From NCBI RefSeq assembly GCF_016651435.1, contig NZ_JAEPRJ010000001.1, positions 2,976,001 to 3,040,000 of the forward strand: a stretch of 64,000 bases of DNA, in the 5' to 3' direction. The translations under genes were made by a program, and so were the position numbers. Shown piece after piece: positions 23,283-32,053 of this stretch; position 1 is the first letter of the stretch; each line of letters opens with the position of its first letter. The notes below the pieces were generated by a model that saw only the letters and a list, made by a program, of their open reading frames with translations, was not told the origin of the DNA and did not search any database. This DNA is from Catonella massiliensis. Lineage in GTDB: Bacteria > Bacillota > Clostridia > Lachnospirales > Lachnospiraceae.

Positions 23283-25001
23283 ATGGAGTTATTATTAGAA
23301 GGAAAACCTAATGATTCTGAACTTTGTTCAATTCTCAATAAGTTAATATTAAGTTGGGAATCTGAAGTTGTAGAATTTAAAGAGGCAGGAAAAGACTATG
23401 ACAAAAATAAGATAGGCCAATATTTTTCTGCAATCAGCAATGAAGCTAATCTTAAAGGACTCCAGCATGGCTGGCTGGTGTTTGGTGTCAGAAATAAGGA
23501 TAGAATGATAGTTGGCTCAGATTACCGTAACAGTAAAGGACTGGATGTCCTTAAACAGGAAATTTCGGTGGGAACAACAGGAGGGATATCTTTTATAGAA
23601 ATATATGAAGTTTATCCGCTTGCAGATGGTGAAAAAAAGAGAGTAATTTTATTTCAAATTCCTGCTGCAACAACTGCAACACCTACCGGATGGAATGATC
23701 ATTTTTATGGCAGGAATGGTGAGTCATTAGGGGCACTATCAGTTGACGAAATTGACAGAATCAGGGGACAAGAAAAAAAGGACTGGTCTAAACAGATAGT
23801 TCTGGGGGCAACAATTAAGCACTTAGATAAAAATGCAATTGAGCTTGCACGAGAAAATTATAAGAAAAAGATGAATAAGCAGTATATTAGTGAAGAAGTA
23901 GATCAGATGTCTGATGAACAGTTCTTAAAAAAATTGAAGTTAATGATAGATGGAAGGCTTACTAATGCAGCTATGCTGTTATTAGGCAACGAAGATTATG
24001 ATTACCTGTTTCAATCGGTACCAGAGGCATCATGGAGGACATATGATTCAAAGAATGATGTAAATGATTATGAAATATTTAAGATTCCATATATTACCCT
24101 GAGCGAAAGGCTATTCGGGAAAATAAGGAATCTCACTTACCGGTACATGCCTAATCAGCTTACTCTCTTTCCAACTGAAACAAAGCAGTATGATATGTGG
24201 CTATTGAGGGAGCTGTTGAACAATTGCATCGCACATTCAGAGTATACTTATGGCGGAAGGATATACTTAAATGAGTTTGAAGACAGAATTATTTTAACAA
24301 ATCCCGGTTCTTTTTTACCGGGAAGAATAGAGCCAATATTAAATCCGGGATATAATCCTCCATTTTACCGCAACCAATTGTTGGCAGAGACAATGGTTAA
24401 ATTAAATATGATTGATTCACAGTCTACGGGAATACGGAGGGTGTTTAGAATACAAAAAGAGAGATACTTTCCGCTTCCGGATTATGACTTTTCTAACCGC
24501 CAGCAAGTTAAGGTATGTATATACGGAAGAATTCTTGATGAAAATTATTCGCAGATATTGTTCAAGAATCCTGATTTTGACTTAGAAACAGTATTTTTAA
24601 TTGACTGCGTACAAAAGGGAATTAAGATTGATAAAGATGCAGTGAAGTACTTAAGAAAGCTAAAGATAATAGAGGGAAAGATACCTAATGTATTCTTGTC
24701 TGCCACTATATCGGAAACTATTGGAGAAAAAGACCGGTATGTAAAAAATAAAGCTTTTGATGATCAATACTATAAAGATTTGATTGTAAAATATTTAGCG
24801 CAATATGGAAGCGCAAGGAGAAAAGATATTCAAACTCTTTTATGGGATAAGCTTCCAAGCATTATGGCGGATAAGCAAAAAGAGGATAAGATTAGAAACT
24901 TACTTACTTCTTTGCGAAAACAAGGTATCATAAGGACTGATTCAAGTAATCAACAAAAATCATCTTGGATTTTGACAGATAAAATTAAACAAGGTAAGTG
25001 A
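23283..25001 (+). CDS. AlbA_2 (Schlafen-like) domain protein with GHKL-type ATP-binding region
   Basis: A 572-residue protein. The N-terminal AlbA_2 domain has SWESEVVEFKEA (about 30-41) and a HGWLVFGVRNKDR segment. The middle HATPase_c_4 region has LLRELLNNCIAHSEYT and ILTNPGSFLPG. The C-terminal 150 residues form winged-helix-like segments. Proteins with this layout are annotated as transcriptional regulators or defence-associated factors. The last residues and the region just after the stop carry an A/T-rich 11-bp tandem repeat. The gene stands alone; function is not established. Confidence 0.85.
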   Translation: MELLLEGKPNDSELCSILNKLILSWESEVVEFKEAGKDYDKNKIGQYFSAISNEANLKGLQHGWLVFGVRNKDRMIVGSDYRNSKGLDVLKQEISVGTTGGISFIEIYEVYPLADGEKKRVILFQIPAATTATPTGWNDHFYGRNGESLGALSVDEIDRIRGQEKKDWSKQIVLGATIKHLDKNAIELARENYKKKMNKQYISEEVDQMSDEQFLKKLKLMIDGRLTNAAMLLLGNEDYDYLFQSVPEASWRTYDSKNDVNDYEIFKIPYITLSERLFGKIRNLTYRYMPNQLTLFPTETKQYDMWLLRELLNNCIAHSEYTYGGRIYLNEFEDRIILTNPGSFLPGRIEPILNPGYNPPFYRNQLLAETMVKLNMIDSQSTGIRRVFRIQKERYFPLPDYDFSNRQQVKVCIYGRILDENYSQILFKNPDFDLETVFLIDCVQKGIKIDKDAVKYLRKLKIIEGKIPNVFLSATISETIGEKDRYVKNKAFDDQYYKDLIVKYLAQYGSARRKDIQTLLWDKLPSIMADKQKEDKIRNLLTSLRKQGIIRTDSSNQQKSSWILTDKIKQGK

Positions 25002-25135
25002 AATTTAAACGAGGTTTAAACAAGGTTTAAACGAGAAAAGAAAACTAAAAATCATATAAAGCCCGAAAGAATGGGATTTTTTTCTCGTTTAACTACAGCA
25101 AAACAAAGAAATTTAAACGGAAATTTAAACGAGAA
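25002..25135. repeat. TTTAAACGAG-type short tandem repeats
   Basis: TTTAAACGAGG, TTTAAACAAGG and TTTAAACGAG follow one another with an 11-base period (25012-25037), and the motif returns near 25110-25135 (AATTTAAACGGA, AATTTAAACGAG). Two copies form the palindrome GTTTAAAC. They may be operator sites for the protein encoded just upstream. No gene lies in 25002-25556. Confidence 0.55.
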
Positions 25136-25149
25136 GGTTAAACCGAAAG

Positions 25150-25551
25150 TTGAGGAGCGGTGAAATTATATAATAAAAATAATGGTCAAAACCCTATCGA
25201 CATCCGACCTAATTAACGCTATAATATATTTAATCTAATAAGAAAACAGAGCAATCATTGTTGCAAGCTTTTTGACAATGGTAGACATAGGCATGAACTC
25301 TATGGAACTGAATGGTTATATCCTTTCGGTGCTTCGGGCACTGGACAAGCACCGTCAGGTACTTTTACAAGGGATAAAACAGGTTTTCTTATTTTGACAG
25401 AGAATGACAGGAAAGTTAGAAAACAAGCTACTTTCATTGACTTATGTTGACAGATAATATTAGTAAATTACAGTACAAACCTTAGCTCCTAAGCTGTAGC
25501 CCGGGGTTCGATTCCCGCAGGGAACATTTATTGTAAGCGGTAATGAAGATA
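25150..25551. repeat. Island-end repeat with tRNA-Arg 3'-end copy (att-like site A)
   Basis: A long segment shared with 27290-27561. It starts GTTGAGGAGCGGTG, contains the 47-bp element, and ends in a copy of the last part of tRNA-Arg. Bases 25504-25551 match 11618-11665 exactly over 48 bases (T arm, acceptor strand and downstream sequence), and the anticodon region is only similar. This is the expected footprint of integration at a tRNA gene. Relative to the 27-kb copy it has about 120 extra bases in the middle. Confidence 0.75.
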
Positions 25552-25625
25552 GGTCATTGCTGCTTTTTTCATGCAAAAATCGCATTTTCGGTGACAGATT
25601 TGTCAGTGAAAAGCAGAATACCAGA

Positions 25626-25919
25626 ATGATTTTGTCAGCGGGAAAACCTGAAATGATTCTTGCGACCACTATCCTATTCTATATTGTTTGTATATTTGCC
25701 GGAATATACGGTCTTGCTGCCGAATTTGTTAATTTTATTGCTATGGTAGGAGTAATTATGTTACTATTTTCACGGGATTGGCTACAGTTAGGCATTACAA
25801 TATCAATTCTTGTAGTAAGCTACCTTATGCTTGATACTTGGGGAGTTGTCATTTTGTTTATTGCAAAAATCAGAGGTATTTACAGACATTCTTATTGCGT
25901 GATGAATTATGTTTGTTGA
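25626..25919 (+). CDS. Small membrane protein of unknown function
   Basis: About 97 residues from the ATG at 25626, with three hydrophobic helices (IFYIVCIFAGIYG, FIAMVGVIMLLF, LGITISILVVSYLML). The ribosome binding site is weak, so the start is uncertain. I recognise no family. It lies directly after the att-like site and before the riboswitch. Confidence 0.45.
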   Translation: MILSAGKPEMILATTILFYIVCIFAGIYGLAAEFVNFIAMVGVIMLLFSRDWLQLGITISILVVSYLMLDTWGVVILFIAKIRGIYRHSYCVMNYVC

Positions 25920-25956
25920 GTATGTAATAAGACTTTAAATTTATGTTTTTACAGAG

Positions 25957-25962
25957 TATAAT
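25957..25962 (+). promoter_or_regulatory. -10 box of duplicated promoter block, copy 2
   Basis: TATAAT at the end of a 40-base block (25926-25966) nearly the same as at 22121-22162. It probably drives the yjdF riboswitch and gene. Confidence 0.45.
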
Positions 25963-25984
25963 GAGATGCAGAATAAAATTTGAT

Positions 25985-26156
25985 AAATTAAGTTAATCGT
26001 GCCATATGGCTTGATTATAAATGCAAAGATAAAAACGCAACGTACATCTATGATGTATTAGAGCCGGTAGGTAGCCCGGCCGTCCTATGTAAATAGGGTA
26101 AGTAACCTTCCCCTCCGGGTTGTCCATTCTTTGTTCAATAATTATTTTAGGAGGGA
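25985..26156 (+). promoter_or_regulatory. yjdF riboswitch
   Basis: The leader of the yjdF gene has the features I associate with the yjdF-motif RNA: AACGCAACG, then GAGCCGGTAGGTAGCCCGGC with the GCCGG/CCGGC stem, and a distal CCCCTCCGGG. The CCCTCC at 26111-26116 is the exact complement of the GGAGGG ribosome binding site at 26150-26155, so ligand binding could switch translation. The class binds azaaromatic compounds, as known from the literature. Identification is by eye. Confidence 0.75.
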
Positions 26157-26161
26157 TTCTT

Positions 26162-26578
26162 ATGAACAAAGTAAGTGGAAAACTGACAGTATATTTTGAG
26201 GAACCGTTTTGGATAGGTGTATTTGAGCATATCGAAGATGGTAAACTGTCTGTGGCAAAGGTAATATTTGGTGCAGAGCCAAAAGATTACGAAGTGCAGG
26301 AATATATTCAAAAATACTATTCCGATTTGAAATTCAGCATGGCTGTTGATACTGCTGTAAAGGATATAAGCAGAAATCCGAAAAGGATGCAGCGTCAGGC
26401 AAGAAAACAGATGCTGAAAAAAGGCATCGGCACAAAATCACAACAGCTATTGAAATTACAGCATGAACAGAATAAACAGGAGAGTAAAGAGATAAGCCAC
26501 AAGAAAAAAGAGACAGAAGAACATATAATGTTTGAACTGAAACAGCAAAAGAAAAAAGAAAGGCATAAGGGACATTAG
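26162..26578 (+). CDS. yjdF: YjdF family protein (DUF2992)
   Basis: 138 residues. The N-terminal block KLTVYFEEPFWIGVFE, the FGAEPKDYEV segment and the highly charged Lys/Arg/Glu-rich C-terminal half are typical of YjdF. The function is unknown; family members are induced through the yjdF riboswitch by toxic azaaromatics, and this gene has such a leader. The start is fixed by GGAGGG 6 bases before the ATG. Confidence 0.9.
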   Translation: MNKVSGKLTVYFEEPFWIGVFEHIEDGKLSVAKVIFGAEPKDYEVQEYIQKYYSDLKFSMAVDTAVKDISRNPKRMQRQARKQMLKKGIGTKSQQLLKLQHEQNKQESKEISHKKKETEEHIMFELKQQKKKERHKGH

Positions 26579-26624
26579 AGATTCTTGGCTTTTCGATCAA
26601 ATTTGAAGTTATGGAGGTGATGAA

Positions 26625-27062
26625 ATGATTAGAAAAATAAAAAAAGAAGATGCTCAATCTATACAGGAAATATGTGATATTTCTTTAGGATATACTGTTT
26701 CTACAGAGTTAGTAGAGAATCAAATCACAAAACTATCAGCTGATAAAAAGCATCATGTGATTTATGTTTATGAGGATGAGGATTTACATAAAGTTGTTGG
26801 ATTTATACATGCTGAAATATATGAGTGTCTTTATTCAGATTGTGGATTAAATATTCTAGGATTAGCTGTCTTACCAGAGTTTCAAGGAAGAAGCATTGGG
26901 AAAAAATTGATGAATCATTTAGAAATGGATTCTCGACAAAAATTAATTAAGTTTATCAGGTTAAACTCAGGAGAAGCGAGAACAGAAGCACATAAATTCT
27001 ATAAGAATATAGGATATGTATGTGATAAGACGCAAAAGAGATTTATTAAAATTTTCGAATAA
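26625..27062 (+). CDS. GNAT family N-acetyltransferase
   Basis: 145 residues of a standard GNAT fold: an ILGLAVLPEFQGRSIGKKLM segment holds the acetyl-CoA-binding Q/R-x-x-G-x-G/A type motif, followed by RLNSGEARTEAHKFYKNIGY, the typical C-terminal motif. The substrate is unknown; related proteins acetylate small amines or protein N-termini. GGAGGTG ribosome binding site. Confidence 0.9.
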   Translation: MIRKIKKEDAQSIQEICDISLGYTVSTELVENQITKLSADKKHHVIYVYEDEDLHKVVGFIHAEIYECLYSDCGLNILGLAVLPEFQGRSIGKKLMNHLEMDSRQKLIKFIRLNSGEARTEAHKFYKNIGYVCDKTQKRFIKIFE

Positions 27063-27249
27063 GTCAATTCCAGTTTGTTTGGTGCAAAGGATAATTGAAG
27101 AGCTGAAATCCAACCCTGCAATTTCTCAGAAAGAAATAGCAGGAAGTACAAGAAGAACAATACAGAGAAAAATGGAAGAACTTGTTAAGGACAATGTGAT
27201 TGAGCGTGTAGGCGGCAAGCGCTATGGTCACTGGCAGATTATGAAATAG
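27016..27249 (+). pseudogene. Winged-helix C-terminal fragment of an AlbA_2/Fic-type protein
   Basis: The part from about 27065 reads VQRIIEELKSNPAISQKEIAG, then TIQRKMEELVKDNVIERVGGKRYGHW, the DNA-binding C-terminal winged helix of AlbA_2-type ATP-binding proteins. The upstream body is absent and the frame overlaps the acetyltransferase gene, so this is a leftover. Confidence 0.6.
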
Positions 27250-27289
27250 ATTTATATTTACGCATACAAAGAGCTCTCAACAGCAAAAA

Positions 27290-27561
27290 GTTGAGGAGCG
27301 GTGGAATTATATAATAAAAATAATGGTCAAAACCATATCGACATCCGACCTGTTACACGCTATAATATATTTAATCTAAAAATAAGACAGAGCAATCATT
27401 GTTGCAAGCTTTTTGGCACAGATTTACAGGAAAGTTAGAAAACAAGCTACTTTCACCCACCTATGTTGACAGATAATATTAGTAAATTACAGTACAAACC
27501 TTAGCTCCTAAACTGTAGCCCGGGGTTCGATTCCCGCAGGGAACATTCATTGTAAGCGGTA
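27290..27561. repeat. Island-end repeat with tRNA-Arg 3'-end copy (att-like site B)
   Basis: The second copy of the segment at 25150-25551. Bases 27523-27547 match the tRNA-Arg T-arm/acceptor end exactly and the match continues with one change to 27561. It is followed after 41 bases by copy 2 of the DUF2004-like gene, the same order as at the true tRNA gene. Confidence 0.75.
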
Positions 27562-27602
27562 AAAAAAATCAAATATATACTTATAAAAACAAGGAGGTTG
27601 AG

Positions 27603-28109
27603 ATGAATTTAAAAAGTAATAATTATCCATCCATTGAATATGAAAAAGGAGAAGAAATTTTTTTGTCACCAGAGGAAATTAATAGTTCTTTTTACTTTGA
27701 TGTTGAAGAGGAATTAACCTCAAATGATGAGGCTATGGCAATTGTAGCCTCTATGATAGATGAAGTGGATACATTAGTAGAAACAGCTAAAGATTTTTTG
27801 AAAAATACATTATCGAATGAGGAAAATGAATACTATGGCACTGTTGCATATTTTATGGAATATCATAGAGATGAAATGGATGCTGATACGGTATTGGAGC
27901 TGTTTCCTTCAAGTAATGTTGATACAATAACATTTATAGAAATGGTAGATTTTTTAAAAATGATACGTTTTGGGAGCTTAATTGATAATAAAACAAATCA
28001 GCAAGCTTTTATTATGGATTTAAGTTTTAATCCGGAATTAACAGATGAACTGATGGTTATTTATTTTAATTTAGAAAAACAGGTGTATTATGTAACACAT
28101 GAAAGCTGA
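27603..28109 (+). CDS. DUF2004-like immunity-type protein (copy 2)
   Basis: 168 residues, nearly identical to the product of 11831-12337. The DNA identity extends from the ribosome binding site to about 50 bases after the stop and ends at AAAAAACAG, exactly inside the terminator of copy 1, which therefore is missing here. Such sharp ends indicate transfer of a discrete module. Family assignment is tentative as for copy 1. Confidence 0.65.
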   Translation: MNLKSNNYPSIEYEKGEEIFLSPEEINSSFYFDVEEELTSNDEAMAIVASMIDEVDTLVETAKDFLKNTLSNEENEYYGTVAYFMEYHRDEMDADTVLELFPSSNVDTITFIEMVDFLKMIRFGSLIDNKTNQQAFIMDLSFNPELTDELMVIYFNLEKQVYYVTHES

Positions 28110-28208
28110 TCTAAATAAAAAATAGATAACAGTCATCATATAATATTTCAAAAAACAGAAAAGAAAGTACATGAACAATAGCATAACTTAATACCCATAA
28201 TTGCTGAA

Positions 28209-28862
28209 TTACCGGAAAGACTGATAAAGAGTATGTAAAAGGGGATTGGCATTTTGCGCCGTTAATAAATGTAAACTCGGGAGATGTGGTAACTGTTCTG
28301 ATAATGAAGTAGCAATTGTCTTTGTATATATTGGCATTCCAACCGGCTTTTGCAATAAAAGTTCACGAATATAGCCTGGGATTAGATTCTCATAGGTAAC
28401 TAATAGTTAGAGCAGTCGTAATAAAGAACCTTATCATTACTAGTTCCTAAAAATGGCTATTTTTATAAACCTCAGCTTGAATCATGTCATACTCAGAGCC
28501 TAAGACACAAGAGCCCTGTAGACATCATGAAGTTCATAAGTCGGTTTTTCTAAAAAATCAGATGCAGTCTTAAAAGAGGAGCGTATACTTGCAGGCTCTA
28601 AAACTCTGGCATAAATCAGGTCTGCAAGAATCTTGTTTATATCATACTTAAACTTATGCTTTAGTTTTAATTTACGGCAGAATTTATTAAGCCTGAACTT
28701 ATAATACAAAGACTGTATAAAGAGATATTTTTTAATTTATAACTGTCAAAGTTCCGAGGATGGCTTATCATGCGATACACAAAAAGTATCAGAGGAACAT
28801 GCCATAGTTTCAGCTGATATTACGATAGATAGAGGATTGTAACTGGATGTATATAGAAATGA
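28209..28862 (+). pseudogene. Scrambled remains of a second DUF4179/AbiEi-like locus
   Basis: 28209-28294 matches codons around TGKADTEYVKGDWHFAP of the DUF4179 gene at 13478-13562; 28299-28377 matches the 5' part of the AbiEi-like gene (14615-14695); 28755-28862 matches the last codons and downstream sequence of the DUF4179 gene (13830-13930). The middle has been replaced by an IS1634-like fragment. So the neighbourhood at 11.8-14.7 kb once existed twice. Confidence 0.75.
28500..28709 (-). pseudogene. IS1634-family transposase, N-terminal-region fragment
   Basis: 69 codons with KYDINKILADLIYARVLEPAS and KTASDFLEKPTYELHDVYRAL, the N-terminal part of IS1634-type transposases. No ends are recognisable. 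Confidence 0.75.
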
Positions 28863-29056
28863 TAAAAAGAAAAAAGGAAAAACATTTTTTGTGTCTACTT
28901 TTCTTGACTGCTACATGACTGCTACATACTTGAAACAAAACTTTGAAGAAATGTATGTTTTTAGAAAAATAAACTTTGAATAAATGTATAAAAACTGTAA
29001 AACAAATATTGAAGAAATGTAAAAAATCTGATAATATACCTACTAGGAGGTATATT

Positions 29057-30388
29057 ATGATATTTAAAAGGAAGGCTATAGAAAGGCTTGAAGAATGGAA
29101 GAAGAATTATTCAGACAGCTATGCTATATTGCTTGAAGGAGCAAGGCGTGTAGGAAAGTCAACCATTGCAGAAGAATTTGCAAAAAAAGAATATAAATCC
29201 TATATCCTTATAGATTTTTCAAAAAGTGCAGAGAATATAATAAGATGCTTTGATGACATAGGAAATCTAAATATATTTTTCCTGAGGCTTCAGGCAGAAA
29301 CAGGAATCACACTTTATGAGCAGGATTCGTTAATTATATTTGATGAAGTACAGCTTTTTCCAAAAGCAAGGCAGGCTATCAAACATTTGGTAAAAGATGG
29401 AAGATACCACTATTTGGAAACAGGCTCACTAATTTCAATTAAGAGAAATGTTAAAGATATTCTGATACCGTCAGAAGAAATGAAATTGCAGATTAATCCT
29501 ATGGATTATGAAGAGTTCTGTGATGCAGCAGGTTTTAATTATTCACTGCTAAAGCAAGTTTATGAAACCGGGAAAGCGATAGGACAGGACACAAACAGAA
29601 AACTGATGAGAGATCTTAGAGTCTATATGGCTGTGGGTGGTATGCCACAGGCAGTAGATGCTTATGTAAAAAGAGAAAATTTTGCAAAAATAGACCAGGT
29701 TAAGCGTCAGATTATAGCTCTATACGAAGACGATTTCAGGAAAGTGGATCCATCGGGAAGAATATCGGCAATGTACCATTCCATACCGGCACAGCTGTCA
29801 AAAGGAACTAAAAAATACAGAATAACTTCAGCATTAGGAAAAAGGAACAGCTCAAAAATCGAAGAACTATTTTATGAGTTGGTTGATTCTAAAACGGTGT
29901 TACCTTGTTACAATGTGACTAATCCAAGGGTAAGTCTTACAGATAGTAAGGATTTTGACAGTTACAAGCTATACCTTGCGGACACCGGTTTGTTTGTTAC
30001 TCTTATGTTTATTGACAGGGCAGCCGCAGAAAATGAAATATATGGGAAACTGCTTTCGGATAAGCTTCCTGCAAACCTCGGGTACTTGTATGAAAATATG
30101 GTGGCTCAGATGATTAATGCCACAGGCAGGGAACTGTATTATCACACTTGGGAAAAGAGCGGAAGTACTCATTATTATGAGGTTGATTTTCTGATTTCAA
30201 AAAAGAGTAAAATTTCTGCTTTTGAAGTAAAATCATCGGGTACAGGTAAACATGAATCAATTAAGGAATTTGCAAAAAAATTCTCTGCAAATATAGATGG
30301 TCTTTACCTGTTGTCGGGAAAAGATGTCGGTGCAGAGAAAACACTGAAAAAGAAACCACTTTATATGACTCCCTTTATTATTAGCTGA
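29057..30388 (+). CDS. AAA_14/DUF4143 ATPase
   Basis: 443 residues from the ATG with AGGAGG 8 bases before it; an ATG 81 bases upstream is less likely. It has Walker A EGARRVGKST, Walker B SLIIFDEVQ, a LETGSLIS sensor segment, and a DUF4143 C-terminal part with YYEVDFLIS and FEVKSSG, a PD-(D/E)XK-like nuclease core. Such proteins are widespread in gut anaerobes with unknown function. The gene stands alone after the decayed region. Confidence 0.9.
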   Translation: MIFKRKAIERLEEWKKNYSDSYAILLEGARRVGKSTIAEEFAKKEYKSYILIDFSKSAENIIRCFDDIGNLNIFFLRLQAETGITLYEQDSLIIFDEVQLFPKARQAIKHLVKDGRYHYLETGSLISIKRNVKDILIPSEEMKLQINPMDYEEFCDAAGFNYSLLKQVYETGKAIGQDTNRKLMRDLRVYMAVGGMPQAVDAYVKRENFAKIDQVKRQIIALYEDDFRKVDPSGRISAMYHSIPAQLSKGTKKYRITSALGKRNSSKIEELFYELVDSKTVLPCYNVTNPRVSLTDSKDFDSYKLYLADTGLFVTLMFIDRAAAENEIYGKLLSDKLPANLGYLYENMVAQMINATGRELYYHTWEKSGSTHYYEVDFLISKKSKISAFEVKSSGTGKHESIKEFAKKFSANIDGLYLLSGKDVGAEKTLKKKPLYMTPFIIS

Positions 30389-30399
30389 AGGATGGACTA

Positions 30400-30579
30400 A
30401 TGATTCCATTTGTGCTGGTTTATCTCTTGGGGCTTGGCAGTTCCATTGTTTTCCAGTCAAATGTACCTGTTGCCATTGCTCTTTGTACACTGACGATTAT
30501 CTTGGAAACGGTATTATTTGTTACATTCGTAGTAAGGCGTTTTCCAAAGAAAATAAGAGAGGAAATGATATGTCCGTAA
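30400..30579 (+). CDS. Small membrane protein, possibly a fragment
   Basis: 59 codons with two hydrophobic helices (FVLVYLLGLGSSIVF, TIILETVLFVTFVV) and a basic end RRFPKKIREEM. It looks like the tail of a larger membrane protein or a small membrane protein with a weak start. The following 30580-30808 contains no gene I recognise. Confidence 0.35.
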   Translation: MIPFVLVYLLGLGSSIVFQSNVPVAIALCTLTIILETVLFVTFVVRRFPKKIREEMICP

Positions 30580-30808
30580 ATGAAATATCAATAATTTTAG
30601 GCATCAGCTACGAATGATAAATTCTAAGCGAGCGCATCATGTTTTTCGTCAACGGAACTATTCTTAAGCAGCATCTTACAGAAAAACCGGAGCGAGTCTG
30701 GACATTTATTAGTGGAGGCGTGACTTAGTAGGTCAAACAACACATTAGCCCTACAAATTAGAATTTACAGAGCTAACCCTTATTTTTATTTTAGGAGGTA
30801 AAGTAAAC

Positions 30809-31237
30809 ATGTTACTGGATAGTGAAAGATATGAGAACGTTATTGCCTATGGTAAGGAAGCCATAAGTAAGCTTGATGAGAACAAGTTAGAGGAGGGTTT
30901 TTCTATTGCAGAACAAGGCTGGGAGGCCTTTCCTGAGTCCGGCACAAAGTGGAATCAAGGCTATAATTATGCGAAGACATTTTTTGGCCGTGCAATTAAA
31001 AATAACGATATGCCAATTGCAAAACGCTGGTTAGATAGAATGATAGAAAACAATAACACATTACATTTGTTTGATTCTGAAATTGAACATATGGAAGCAA
31101 AATATGAATTTGAAGCTGGGAATCTTGATAAAGCGTTTGAGCTATGGCAAAATCTTGTAAAACAAAAGGGAGTTGGGTATAGGTATTTCGAGAACGATGA
31201 TCCAAAGTATATAGAGTTTTATAAATCAAGAAAATAG
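30809..31237 (+). CDS. TPR-like helical protein, immunity-type
   Basis: 142 residues, wholly helical, with pairs of helices that resemble tetratricopeptide repeats (GFSIAEQGWEAFP; AKRWLDRMIENN; AGNLDKAFELWQNL). There is no signal peptide. Similar short TPR-like proteins accompany polymorphic toxins as immunity proteins, and the next gene is also of that style. The role is inferred; no toxin is adjacent. Confidence 0.65.
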   Translation: MLLDSERYENVIAYGKEAISKLDENKLEEGFSIAEQGWEAFPESGTKWNQGYNYAKTFFGRAIKNNDMPIAKRWLDRMIENNNTLHLFDSEIEHMEAKYEFEAGNLDKAFELWQNLVKQKGVGYRYFENDDPKYIEFYKSRK

Positions 31238-31269
31238 ATTTATCAGCCAATAACCACTGGGAGTTTATT

Positions 31270-31950
31270 ATGGATAAGAGTTATAATGTCATTAATGAAT
31301 TTTTAAATAACCCGCAGAATACAGACAGCTTATATGAAAGCGATACAGTCATTGCCATTGATTGGCGAGAGGATGACGAGGATATTGTACAATATTTTAA
31401 CCACGCCATTGGACATAAGATTTGCGTTCAAATGGAAAATAATAACAAGCCTTATGGTAATGACATTATTTTAACCTATAAGGAAAAGACTGTAAAAATC
31501 CCATATGAGGAAAAGAAGGATAGGGACACTACGATAATATGGATAAATGAAGTTATAAAAGAAGATTTTTCCATATGTTTGTTTATCGAGAGTATGGAAG
31601 ATGATACGCTTTTATTTTGTGTTTTACCAAATGAACAATGGAATAAGCTTGAAAATAAACAAGGGAAAACAAAGCTAAATAAGTATTTTTCTAAAATTAC
31701 CATTAACAGCAAAATGTTTAGCTTGCGGTATGATGTGGTAGAATACTTAAGACTAAAAAAAATGAATCCTAATGTATCATTTTTTACTTTGGTTTCTTAT
31801 CTTGAAATGAAGAAAAGAGAGCAAGTTTTGACAGAGAAAAAGAATAAGGGTGAAATCGGGCTAAAAGAGTATTTGCAGGGGAAAAAGGAAATTAAAGCTG
31901 AAGAAGAGAAATTTGAAGTTACATTGTTGACGAAAAGAACACATCAATAA
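31270..31950 (+). CDS. Protein of unknown function, immunity-like
   Basis: 226 residues. It has an acidic N-terminal half with VIAIDWREDDEDI, then KIPYEEKKDRDTTIIWINEV, a segment I have seen in toxin-immunity-type proteins of Firmicutes, and a charged helical C-terminus. It lies 32 bases after the TPR-like gene, probably in one unit. A tiny relic of a paralogue (IKIPYEENKNRSTKII) lies at 33237-33285. Confidence 0.6.
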   Translation: MDKSYNVINEFLNNPQNTDSLYESDTVIAIDWREDDEDIVQYFNHAIGHKICVQMENNNKPYGNDIILTYKEKTVKIPYEEKKDRDTTIIWINEVIKEDFSICLFIESMEDDTLLFCVLPNEQWNKLENKQGKTKLNKYFSKITINSKMFSLRYDVVEYLRLKKMNPNVSFFTLVSYLEMKKREQVLTEKKNKGEIGLKEYLQGKKEIKAEEEKFEVTLLTKRTHQ

Positions 31951-32053
31951 ATTAGAATTGACCGAGCTCTTTGAGCAAGGGATACTTCTTGTTCGAAGGG
32001 CAAGAAGGTGGAGCTTAAAACATCTTGATAAATCGAAATTCAGGTGGAAATTT

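Noticed and set aside
25485..25530. A second complete tRNA gene
   Set aside because: Only the 3' half matches tRNA-Arg; the upstream sequence cannot form the acceptor and D stems. Same for 27505-27550.
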